NCBI GenBank assembly: GCA_949743325.1
Contig: CATJTQ010000089.1
Location: 1-64,000 of the forward strand
Source of the DNA: an uncultured Lachnospiraceae bacterium
GTDB taxonomy: Bacteria > Bacillota > Clostridia > Lachnospirales > Lachnospiraceae
Direction of reading: 5' to 3'
Length of the DNA: 64,000 nt
In this document: positions 48,860 through 56,830 of the stretch, in pieces
Layout: every line of letters starts with the position of its first letter
How positions within the stretch are numbered: the first letter of the stretch is position 1
Made by a program: the position numbers and the translations under genes
Notes under the pieces: model-generated
Told to the model about the DNA's origin: nothing
Seen by the model: only the letters and a program-made list of their open reading frames with translations
The model's database searches: none

Positions 48860-49969
48860 ATGGCAGGTTCATCAATTGGAAATATTTTTAGAATTACTAC
48901 ATGGGGAGAATCGCATGGAGCAGGAATAGGCGTCGTTGTAGATGGATGTCCTGCCGGTCTTTCTATCAGTGAAACAGATATACAAAAATTTCTTGACCGA
49001 AGAAAGCCTGGTCAATCTAAATTTACCACAATGCGAAAAGAAGATGATACTGTTGAGATATTATCTGGAATCTTTGATGGGAAAACTACAGGAACACCTA
49101 TATCTATGATTGTTCACAATAAGACACAGCGTTCCTCCGATTACAGTGATATTGCAAATTATTACCGTCCTGGACACGCTGACTATACCTTTGACCAAAA
49201 ATATGGCTTTAGAGATTACAGAGGCGGCGGACGCTCATCAGGACGAGAAACTATCGGCAGAGTTGCCGCAGGTGCGATTGCTGATAAACTACTTAGAGAG
49301 ATTGGAATCGATATCTTTGCATACACTTCATCAATAGGAAACATAGTTGTTAATCCTAATAATTTTGAGCGAAAAGAGATTTATAATAATAGATTATATA
49401 TGCCTGACAGTAATGCGGCAAAGGAAGCTGAGGTTTACCTGACAAAATGTATAGAGAAAAAAAACAGCAGCGGCGGTAGCGTGGAATGTATTGTCAAAAA
49501 CATTCCTGTTGGTCTTGGTGATCCTGTCTTTGAAAAACTTAATGCTAATCTTGCAAAAGCAATCTGTTCTATTGGAGCTGTAAAAGCTTTTGAGATTGGG
49601 GATGGAAAAGATGTTGCTAAAACAACAGGACTTGACAATAATGATAATTTTTATTATGACAAAAATCAACTTGTAAAAAAGGAATCTAACCATGCCGGTG
49701 GCATTTTAGGGGGAATAAGCGATGGAAGTGATATTTTTATCAGAGCTTCATTTAAACCTACACCTTCTATTTATGCAAAACAGAAAACTATAAATAAATC
49801 CGGAGAAAATATTGATATTGAAATAAAAGGCAGACATGATCCAATTATAGTTCCACGGGCAGTTGTAGTTGTTGAGGCAATGGCATCGATTACTATATTA
49901 GATGCACTTCTTGTTAATATGAGTTCAAAACTTGACAATATTAAAATGTTGTATAGTCGCACAGATTGA
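48860..49969 (+). CDS. aroC: Chorismate synthase
   Basis: 369-residue FMN-dependent enzyme, the last step of the shikimate pathway. All signatures are present: W-G-E-S-H-G near the start, G-R-S-S-G-R-E-T-I-G-R-V-A-A-G (about 125-140) and H-A-G-G-I-L-G-G. GAGG lies 7 bases before the ATG. It is monocistronic, on the opposite strand from its neighbours, with its own promoter. Confidence 0.97.
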   Translation: MAGSSIGNIFRITTWGESHGAGIGVVVDGCPAGLSISETDIQKFLDRRKPGQSKFTTMRKEDDTVEILSGIFDGKTTGTPISMIVHNKTQRSSDYSDIANYYRPGHADYTFDQKYGFRDYRGGGRSSGRETIGRVAAGAIADKLLREIGIDIFAYTSSIGNIVVNPNNFERKEIYNNRLYMPDSNAAKEAEVYLTKCIEKKNSSGGSVECIVKNIPVGLGDPVFEKLNANLAKAICSIGAVKAFEIGDGKDVAKTTGLDNNDNFYYDKNQLVKKESNHAGGILGGISDGSDIFIRASFKPTPSIYAKQKTINKSGENIDIEIKGRHDPIIVPRAVVVVEAMASITILDALLVNMSSKLDNIKMLYSRTD

Positions 49970-50084
49970 ATTTTATATTATCTAAGAACAAGTTAACCTC
50001 TTATTAATCTCAATTTCAGAATTGATATATTTTCAGTTTATATCCTAAATTCTAAATTTCTTATTCTAGCTTTTTTTACTTATA

Positions 50085-50135
50085 AAAAAGAAGAAAATCC
50101 AAAATGAGAATAACAAAAAACTCATTTTGGATTCT
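50085..50135 (-). terminator. Terminator of the lactonase gene
   Basis: Perfect 13-bp stem (50096-50108 with 50121-50133), followed on the minus strand by TTCTTCTTTTTT. It may also receive plus-strand transcripts from aroC. Confidence 0.88.
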
Positions 50136-50166
50136 AGATATTTTAAAATACTAACTTTTAGTTATA

Positions 50167-51210
50167 TTATAACTTTTTTATAACTATTGAATTAGGTGTT
50201 TCAATATTAATCGGAGGTCCATTCATAATTAATGTATTTTTATTATAATCTACAGAAAACAATGTTATGTTGTTAGTTTCATGATTAAGCGAAATAAGAT
50301 GCTTGTCATCAGGAAATATATCAATATCCTTTGGATATTCTCCGCCTACAGGCAATACAAATCTTCTTGACAACGTACCACCATTTTTATTAATTCTAAA
50401 TGCACAAATACTGTCGTCCCCTGCATTTGAACATAATAAATGTTCACCATCATTTGTAAATTTCATTGCTGCTGCAGCGCAACCTGACAAGTCATCACTA
50501 TCAATTGTACTTATCGTCTGAATTTTTTCAAATACCGGCACCCTTCCAGAACCATTGTACTTATAAACTGTAACATAATTTTTTAACTCACATAAAAGGT
50601 AAGCATACTTCCCATCTCTGCTGAACAATATATGTCTTGGTGCAGACTCTAATTCACATCTTAATATATCTACAAGCGAGAGCTTACCTGTCATCTTATT
50701 TAGTCTATAGAGATTTACATGATCAACACCCAAATCTACAACACATAAATATTTTTCATCAGGAGTAAGTGTTGCACAGCTAATATGAGGCCTAAAATTC
50801 CTTTCTGCCACACTACCCAATCCTTTATGGAATATACCATCAAGTATTTTTCCAACTCCGCCGTTTTCAAGAAGCTCCATTACTGTAACTTTTCCATCAT
50901 GATAACCTGACACAAAAAGAAACCTATCACTACTATCAGTAGAAAGATGACATCCTCTCATACCCTCAATAGATGTTGTATTAATAGGGCGAAGATCTCC
51001 ATCCTCTTTAATCTCAAAAGCCTCAACTCCCTCATCAGCTATAGAATATAAATATTTTCCGCTAGAAGATAGAGCTACATCCGAAGGGTTATTAATTGGA
51101 ACAACCTTTCTCTCACTAATTCGGCCTTTTTCTATATCCATATCAAAAATATGAATTCCTACACTGCTTCCATGTGTATAAGTTCCCACATATGCAATAT
51201 ATTTATCCAA
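50167..51210 (-). CDS. Lactonase-family beta-propeller protein
   Basis: 347 residues of the YkgB/Pgl-type 7-bladed propeller family, which includes 6-phosphogluconolactonase. Repeating blades show S-S-G-K-Y-L-Y, D-R-F-L-F-V-S, D-E-K-Y-L-C-V and D-G-K-Y-A-Y-L-L motifs. It has no signal peptide and should act in the cytoplasm. The start is TTG at 51210 behind AGGAGG at good spacing. It lies 14 bases downstream of the Sir2-like gene in the same unit. The actual substrate is not proven. Confidence 0.88.
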   Translation of the reverse strand: MDKYIAYVGTYTHGSSVGIHIFDMDIEKGRISERKVVPINNPSDVALSSSGKYLYSIADEGVEAFEIKEDGDLRPINTTSIEGMRGCHLSTDSSDRFLFVSGYHDGKVTVMELLENGGVGKILDGIFHKGLGSVAERNFRPHISCATLTPDEKYLCVVDLGVDHVNLYRLNKMTGKLSLVDILRCELESAPRHILFSRDGKYAYLLCELKNYVTVYKYNGSGRVPVFEKIQTISTIDSDDLSGCAAAAMKFTNDGEHLLCSNAGDDSICAFRINKNGGTLSRRFVLPVGGEYPKDIDIFPDDKHLISLNHETNNITLFSVDYNKNTLIMNGPPINIETPNSIVIKKL

Positions 51211-51224
51211 GATAACTCCTCCTT

Positions 51225-51962
51225 TTATAAGATTTTAGGTAAAACATTCAATGCTTTATCATTTATTACCAACTGCGCCTTCACATCACTATGATGAGGC
51301 TCTTCATTTACTATAACTAATTTTTTTCCTTTAAAATATCTGAGAAAATTATCTATATTAGGAGAGACAAGACTTCCACCTACAACTAAAAGAGTATCTG
51401 CCATTGTAATTTCTTCCATAGCTTTCGTCATTACCTGATTATCAATCATCTCACCATACAGAAAAACACCTGGTCTTACTACAGAATGGCATACATCACA
51501 TATAGGAACTTTTTTTGAATTTTTAATATAATCCAAACTATATTTTTTTCTACAGTGTCCGCAATAATTATTATAGACACTTCCATATAATTCAATTACA
51601 TTTTTACATCCTGCAACAACTGGCAAAGAATAAATTCCGGTAGTTATAATCGTTTTAATAATACCCTTATGTTCCAGTTCTGCCAATGCCTTAAATGCTT
51701 CATTTGGCGGATCATTCTTTGACAGCATTTCATCACGAAAAAAATCAAAAAACTGTTCCTTACGAGTAGAATAGAATGAAGTATTAAATATCTCTTCTGG
51801 CGAATTGCCGTACTTCATTTCTATATCATAAGCCCAATCAGACTCCTGCATTATAGGATATCCGTTTTCCTTCTGCATATTGCTTCCTACAACACATACT
51901 AAATGATGACTGTTGTTAATAATATGGCGTAATTGAGTAATTTTTTTCTCTGTTAAACTCAT
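51225..51962 (-). CDS. Sir2-like protein lacking the catalytic histidine
   Basis: 245 residues with the sirtuin fold: the C134/C137 and C155/C158 zinc knuckle, R-P-G-V-F-L-Y-G-E and V-G-G-S-L-V. Key catalytic parts are changed: G-A-G-x-S at the NAD site reads G-S-N-M-Q (26-30), T-Q-N-I-D reads T-T-G-I-Y (107-111) and the catalytic His (E-L-H-G) is Tyr126 (E-L-Y-G). It is therefore probably a pseudo-deacetylase or binding protein. A small hairpin, TTCCTAT-CAT-ATAGGAA, abuts the GGAGG ribosome site. It lies upstream of the lactonase gene. Confidence 0.85.
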   Translation of the reverse strand: MSLTEKKITQLRHIINNSHHLVCVVGSNMQKENGYPIMQESDWAYDIEMKYGNSPEEIFNTSFYSTRKEQFFDFFRDEMLSKNDPPNEAFKALAELEHKGIIKTIITTGIYSLPVVAGCKNVIELYGSVYNNYCGHCRKKYSLDYIKNSKKVPICDVCHSVVRPGVFLYGEMIDNQVMTKAMEEITMADTLLVVGGSLVSPNIDNFLRYFKGKKLVIVNEEPHHSDVKAQLVINDKALNVLPKIL

Positions 51963-52114
51963 AATGATTCCTCCTTCCTATCATATAGGAAACCTCTTTT
52001 GCATTTTTTCAATTTGCTATAAATTTTCTCAAGAAAAATTTTCATATATTGTTTATATTTTATCAAATATAGCCAATTTTTTCAAGTGTTATAACAAATC
52101 TTTTATGCAAAACA

Positions 52115-53932
52115 TCATAAAGCTACAAGAATAACACAAGCCCTTTCTTTTACAAATATATATTGTTTGTCAATTTTCTTATAATCACCTTGAATTTCTT
52201 CAAAAGCAGTATCAACAACACTATGCCAAACCTTATTTCCTTTTAATTTTGGAAGTGCAAACTTTTGTGGATTCCAATTCATATTATATGCAATATACAA
52301 AATCTTTTCTGAATCTTCTTCCTCTTTGTAATACATTATTGCAAAATGACGATCTGTAGAGCGAAACTCAACATTCCATGCCTTCTCACCATGATATGAT
52401 ATAAGAGGAAATTTTTTATTAAATTCACATTGAGGATCATTTTCACTTGTAGACCATATACAATGATAATCTTTACGAAGCTGTATTAACATCTTAACGA
52501 AATCAGATAAGTCACTGTATACTTTAGGAATTTTCCAATTTACCCATCCTACAGCATTATCCTGACAATATGCATTATTATTTCCGTTTTGTGAATTACA
52601 CATCTCATCACCTGCTAATATAGCAGGTATTCCTTTAGAAAATAAAAGCATAACCCACGCATTTTTCATTTGCCTCTTTCGCAGTTTTAATATCTTTTTC
52701 TTTTTGGTGTTCCCTTCTATGCCACAATTCCATGTAAAATTGTAATCTGTCCCGTCTAAATTATCTTCTTCGTTAGCTTCGTTATGTTTCTGTTCATAAG
52801 AAACCATATCTGACAGAGTAAAACCATCATGAGAACAAATATAATTGACACTGGCAACCGCTTCATCATCTCTTCTCATTAAATAAGCCGTTTCCTCACT
52901 TTTACCGATATCACTCTTTAAAAATGAGCGAACAGTATGTTTATACTGCTCAGTTGAAGCAATTAAATGTCTGTTTTTATATATGTTTTTAGTTTTTCCA
53001 TATATTTTATACGCATCAAAATAGTCAGAATATAACTTAATATCTGTAAAAAATGGCTCTTTTGCAATTATAGTCATATCTGGTACATTTCCGCTAATAT
53101 GAAATCCATCGACATGATATTCATACAGCCAAAATCTAAGACAATCTAAAATAAGCTGTACACTTGTATTTTCCGGAAAGTAAAATTCAAGAATTATCTC
53201 TATTTTATTTCTGTGGAGTTCCCTAATTAACTCCTTTAATTCAGTTGAGGCATCTGAACTGGATGCATAAGAACTTTTTACACTAAAATAACAATTCGAC
53301 TCAGAATAACCCCAATAATTACATTTATAATTAAATAAATTATCTACAGAAAAATATTTTTCTTTTGCCAAAACAGTATCTATAAATTCATAAACTGGCA
53401 TTAATTCAATTTGATTAATTCCTAAATCAATAAGATATGGTATTTTTTCTTTTATTCCTTTAAAAGTTCCTCTATGTTCTACAGAAGATGAATTATGTTT
53501 TGTAAAACCTCTCACATTCATTCTATATAAAATTATTTCTCCAATAGGAAGCATTGGGTTTTTAGTTTCTTCCCAATCAAAATCATTTAAAAAACCGCAC
53601 TTTACTCCATCAAAATCAATATTAGTTCCAAACGGACCTAAGCCTTTTAGGCTGACCGCATAATTATCAACCACCGATTTACCATCTATATTATAACAAT
53701 ATTCATAATCATCCAACAGCAGGTTCTCAATTATTATTGATGTAATATTTCCATAAAAAAAATCTTCAGTTATTTGTATTGTATATGAAGCTTTTTTATG
53801 ATTTTTCTTAAACAGGCACAAATTCACCTTTTTTCCCTTTTGAACTACAGTGCAGAACTGTATTCCTCCATCTATCTTATATACTCCAAGCGGATATGGA
53901 TAACCTTTTTTATATTTTATATTATTTTCCAA
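52115..53932 (-). CDS. GH13 isoamylase-like protein with a degraded active site
   Basis: 605 residues. An N-terminal CBM48-like domain (about 10-110) is followed by a GH13 barrel resembling GlgX/isoamylase and a C-terminal beta domain. The usual F-R-F-D-L nucleophile motif reads F-H-I-S-G (277-281, D to S), the acid/base region K-L-I-A-E reads K-L-Y-S-D (299-303), and the N-H of region I is missing (F-P-E-N). The third motif, H-D-G-F-T-L, is intact. It probably does not hydrolyse glycans in the usual way and may bind glycogen. TTG start behind GGGGG. It is a separate gene about 150 bases upstream of the Sir2-like gene. Confidence 0.82.
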   Translation of the reverse strand: MENNIKYKKGYPYPLGVYKIDGGIQFCTVVQKGKKVNLCLFKKNHKKASYTIQITEDFFYGNITSIIIENLLLDDYEYCYNIDGKSVVDNYAVSLKGLGPFGTNIDFDGVKCGFLNDFDWEETKNPMLPIGEIILYRMNVRGFTKHNSSSVEHRGTFKGIKEKIPYLIDLGINQIELMPVYEFIDTVLAKEKYFSVDNLFNYKCNYWGYSESNCYFSVKSSYASSSDASTELKELIRELHRNKIEIILEFYFPENTSVQLILDCLRFWLYEYHVDGFHISGNVPDMTIIAKEPFFTDIKLYSDYFDAYKIYGKTKNIYKNRHLIASTEQYKHTVRSFLKSDIGKSEETAYLMRRDDEAVASVNYICSHDGFTLSDMVSYEQKHNEANEEDNLDGTDYNFTWNCGIEGNTKKKKILKLRKRQMKNAWVMLLFSKGIPAILAGDEMCNSQNGNNNAYCQDNAVGWVNWKIPKVYSDLSDFVKMLIQLRKDYHCIWSTSENDPQCEFNKKFPLISYHGEKAWNVEFRSTDRHFAIMYYKEEEDSEKILYIAYNMNWNPQKFALPKLKGNKVWHSVVDTAFEEIQGDYKKIDKQYIFVKERACVILVAL

Positions 53933-54226
53933 ATAAACCAGGCCCCCTTTTATCTAGTGTAGCGCCAAATTAATTTATCTCTGTACAACTGGAACTGCCC
54001 TAAAGGACCAGCTTAACATAACAAACCATTTTCATACATTATAACACTAATTTGATGAATTGTATATTAAATTTATACAATTTTTCTAAATTTTTCATAT
54101 TTATACTATAATAATATAACTTTGCAATATTATAAAATTTCTGATATTCTAATAAGTACATTATATTAGAACAATAATTCACAATTGCTACTTAACAAGC
54201 TAATCATGAGGAAAAGGATTATTATT

Positions 54227-55108
54227 ATGAAACGAACATTTATTTATAATATTACTGAAGAGCAAAATGATAAATCTATCTTAGAATTTTTAAAAAATAA
54301 AGGCTTTTCTCATCATATTATAACTGCGTTAAAACGCTCAAAAGAAAGTGTTATATGTAATAATGAATGTGTATATCTTAACAGAAAACTAAAAGCAGGA
54401 GATATTCTTAAAATTTTCTATAATGAAAGTTATAGTTCAGAAAATATTATTGCATCAAATATAAATCTTGATATTGTATATGAAGATGAGGATATTATCG
54501 TAATAAACAAGCAAAAAAATATACCTGTACACCCGTCGATAAGGCACTATGAAAACACAATTGCCAATGGACTATGTCATTATTTTAAAGAAAAAGGAGA
54601 ACAATTTACTTTCAGATGCATTAATCGTCTTGACCTTGACACCACAGGCCTTATTTTAATTGCAAAGCACGGAGTAAGCGGATGTATTTTATCTGAGGCC
54701 ATGAAAAGGCGCAACATACACCGAGAATATGCCGCCGTTGTTTATGGAATGACTCCGCCGAGCGGCAAAATATGTGCTCCTATTGGCAGAGCTTCTGATT
54801 CAATAATTGAACGGTGCGTAGACTTTGAAAATGGCGAATATGCACTTACACACTTTGAAAGAATTTCTTATAATAAAGGGTACTCTCTTATTAAACTTCA
54901 TCTTGATACTGGTCGTACCCATCAAATAAGAGTTCATTTTAATTACATTGGACATCCGCTTCCAGGAGATTATTTATATAACCCAGTTTATGATAAAATA
55001 GACAGGCAGACGCTGCACTCCCACAAACTTATTTTTTCTCATCCAATTACAGGAGAAAATATGGAATTTACAGCAAAACTGCCCGAAGATTTCAAGATAT
55101 TTTTATAA
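54227..55108 (+). CDS. RluA-family pseudouridine synthase
   Basis: 293-residue enzyme that makes pseudouridine in rRNA or tRNA. An S4-like N-terminal domain (about 15-75) precedes the catalytic domain, which has the aspartate motif R-L-D-L-D-T-T-G-L-I-L and the G-R-T-H-Q-I-R-V-H motif. The ATG at 54227 is preferred, with AAAGGA upstream; the frame begins at 54185. Target site unknown. It stands alone on the plus strand, converging with the exporter operon. Confidence 0.92.
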   Translation: MKRTFIYNITEEQNDKSILEFLKNKGFSHHIITALKRSKESVICNNECVYLNRKLKAGDILKIFYNESYSSENIIASNINLDIVYEDEDIIVINKQKNIPVHPSIRHYENTIANGLCHYFKEKGEQFTFRCINRLDLDTTGLILIAKHGVSGCILSEAMKRRNIHREYAAVVYGMTPPSGKICAPIGRASDSIIERCVDFENGEYALTHFERISYNKGYSLIKLHLDTGRTHQIRVHFNYIGHPLPGDYLYNPVYDKIDRQTLHSHKLIFSHPITGENMEFTAKLPEDFKIFL

Positions 55109-55127
55109 AATTTTCCTTGATATAGTA

Positions 55128-56147
55128 TTATGATATTTTTGATTTAGTCTTTGACTTTGAAGCACTTCCTGATATTATTATTTTTCCATCCTTACATTCT
55201 AACTTAACCCTGTTACCCTTAACTCCAATTGCTTCCAAATATTCTTTTGGAAGCTGTACTCTTCCAGCGCGGTCAAGTACAGCATATTCTTCATGTACAA
55301 TCTCAGTATTGTAACGGTTAAGTACTTCCTCCTGCTCTGACAGCATCTTTATATTTTCTAACTCTTTAGCATAATCTTCTTTCATGATAAGCTCACTGCT
55401 CATCTTTCCATCACGGATTGAAATAACGCGGTTTACTTTCTTTGTAAGGGATCTGTCATGTGTTACAATTACCACAGTTATTCCCCACTCTTTGTTAATT
55501 TTTCTAAAAACATCTAAAATATAATTTCCTGTCTTAGAATCTACTGAACCTGTAGGTTCATCAGCAAGAAGTATTTTAGGACGGTTTGCCAGGGCTATCG
55601 CCAGAGCTATTCTCTGCTGCTCACCTCCAGAAAGCTGACTTAATTTACTATCTTTCTTATGGGACAATCCTACTAACTCTAAAAGCTCCAGTGCTCTTTT
55701 TTCTTTGTCTTCCGGATTGTCAAATACCATCGGCATTTGAACATTTTGTACAGCGCTAAGATAAGGCAATAAATTTCTTGCATTATTCTGCCATACGAAA
55801 CCAACTGTTTTCCTTTTATACTCAACAAGTTCCTTCTCTGTCATATTAAAGAGATTTTTTCCATCAACAAAAAGTTTTCCTGCAGTTGGCCTGTCAAGTC
55901 CTCCAATCATATTAAGAAAAGTTGATTTACCGCTTCCGCTGTTACCGACAATAGCCATTAACTCTCCTGCTTCAATTGTAATATCTAATCCCTGAAGAGC
56001 AAGAACTTCTATATCTTTTGTCTTATAAATTTTAACAAGATTGTCACATTCAATTAAATATTTACTTTCTGAAGTATTTTCATTCTGCAGTAAAGTATCC
56101 TCCGCATTTTTTTTGTCATCAACTGAAATATTATCTTTATTTTTCAC
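55128..56147 (-). CDS. MacB-type ABC ATPase with AbrB-like C-terminal domain
   Basis: 339 residues. The ABC ATPase (about 30-255) has G-N-S-G-S-G-K-S-T, L-S-G-G-E-Q-Q-R and L-L-A-D-E-P-T. The C-terminal 60 residues (about 275-330) resemble a SpoVT/AbrB swapped-hairpin domain: V-L-D-R-A-G-R-V-Q-L-P-K-E-Y-L then V-K-G-N-R-V-K-L-E. AbrB domains normally bind DNA, so the fusion is unusual. Its start overlaps the second ATPase gene by 11 bases. It is the last gene of the exporter operon. Confidence 0.85.
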   Translation of the reverse strand: MKNKDNISVDDKKNAEDTLLQNENTSESKYLIECDNLVKIYKTKDIEVLALQGLDITIEAGELMAIVGNSGSGKSTFLNMIGGLDRPTAGKLFVDGKNLFNMTEKELVEYKRKTVGFVWQNNARNLLPYLSAVQNVQMPMVFDNPEDKEKRALELLELVGLSHKKDSKLSQLSGGEQQRIALAIALANRPKILLADEPTGSVDSKTGNYILDVFRKINKEWGITVVIVTHDRSLTKKVNRVISIRDGKMSSELIMKEDYAKELENIKMLSEQEEVLNRYNTEIVHEEYAVLDRAGRVQLPKEYLEAIGVKGNRVKLECKDGKIIISGSASKSKTKSKIS

Positions 56148-56820
56148 TGATTATCTCACCATCCTCTAACTCGTAGACAACATCTCCGACAGACATCAGC
56201 CCTACATCATGTGTAGTCATCACTATTGTCACACCTTCTTTTTCCACAAGTTCCTTGAAAATTTTTACAACCTGAAGACCTGTGTTACTGTCCAGTTCCG
56301 CTGTAGGTTCATCAGCAAAAATTAAATCGGGCTTATGTGCTATTGCTCTTGCAATGGCAACCCTCTGCTGTTCGCCACCTGACATTTCCTGAGGCATATG
56401 ATTCATTCTGCCAAGCAATCCCACCATTTTAAGACATTCTTTTACTCTCTCATCTCTTTTTTCATTAATTCCTGCAAGCCTCAATGCATACTCCACATTC
56501 TCGTATGCACTCATTATCGGTATCAATGCAACCGACTGAAAAACAAACCCGATTTTTTCTCGTCTCAAAGCTACAATTTCCTCTTCCGATAATTTTGTAA
56601 GCTCACTGTCACTAAAATATATCTCACCGTCACTTGGAGTATCGAGAGCGCCAAGCAGATTCATCAATGTCGTTTTCCCTGAACCTGATTTTCCGCGCAA
56701 AATAGTAAGTTTACCTTTAGGAATATTAATATTTATGTTTTTTAACGCATAAAATACATCCCCATCCGGCATCTCAAATTTACGCTCTACATTCTTTGTC
56801 CTTAACATATACTCTTTCAC
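56137..56820 (-). CDS. MacB/LolD-type ABC ATPase
   Basis: 227 residues with R-G-K-S-G-S-G-K-T-T, M-S-G-G-E-Q-Q-R and I-F-A-D-E-P-T plus D-loop and H-loop motifs. The start is taken as a GTG at 56820 behind GGGGTGATAGA; an ATG at 56808 is possible. It probably energises the FtsX-like permease encoded directly upstream, together with the second ATPase. No AbrB tail is present. Confidence 0.92.
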   Translation of the reverse strand: MKEYMLRTKNVERKFEMPDGDVFYALKNININIPKGKLTILRGKSGSGKTTLMNLLGALDTPSDGEIYFSDSELTKLSEEEIVALRREKIGFVFQSVALIPIMSAYENVEYALRLAGINEKRDERVKECLKMVGLLGRMNHMPQEMSGGEQQRVAIARAIAHKPDLIFADEPTAELDSNTGLQVVKIFKELVEKEGVTIVMTTHDVGLMSVGDVVYELEDGEIISEK

Positions 56821-56830
56821 TCTATCACCC

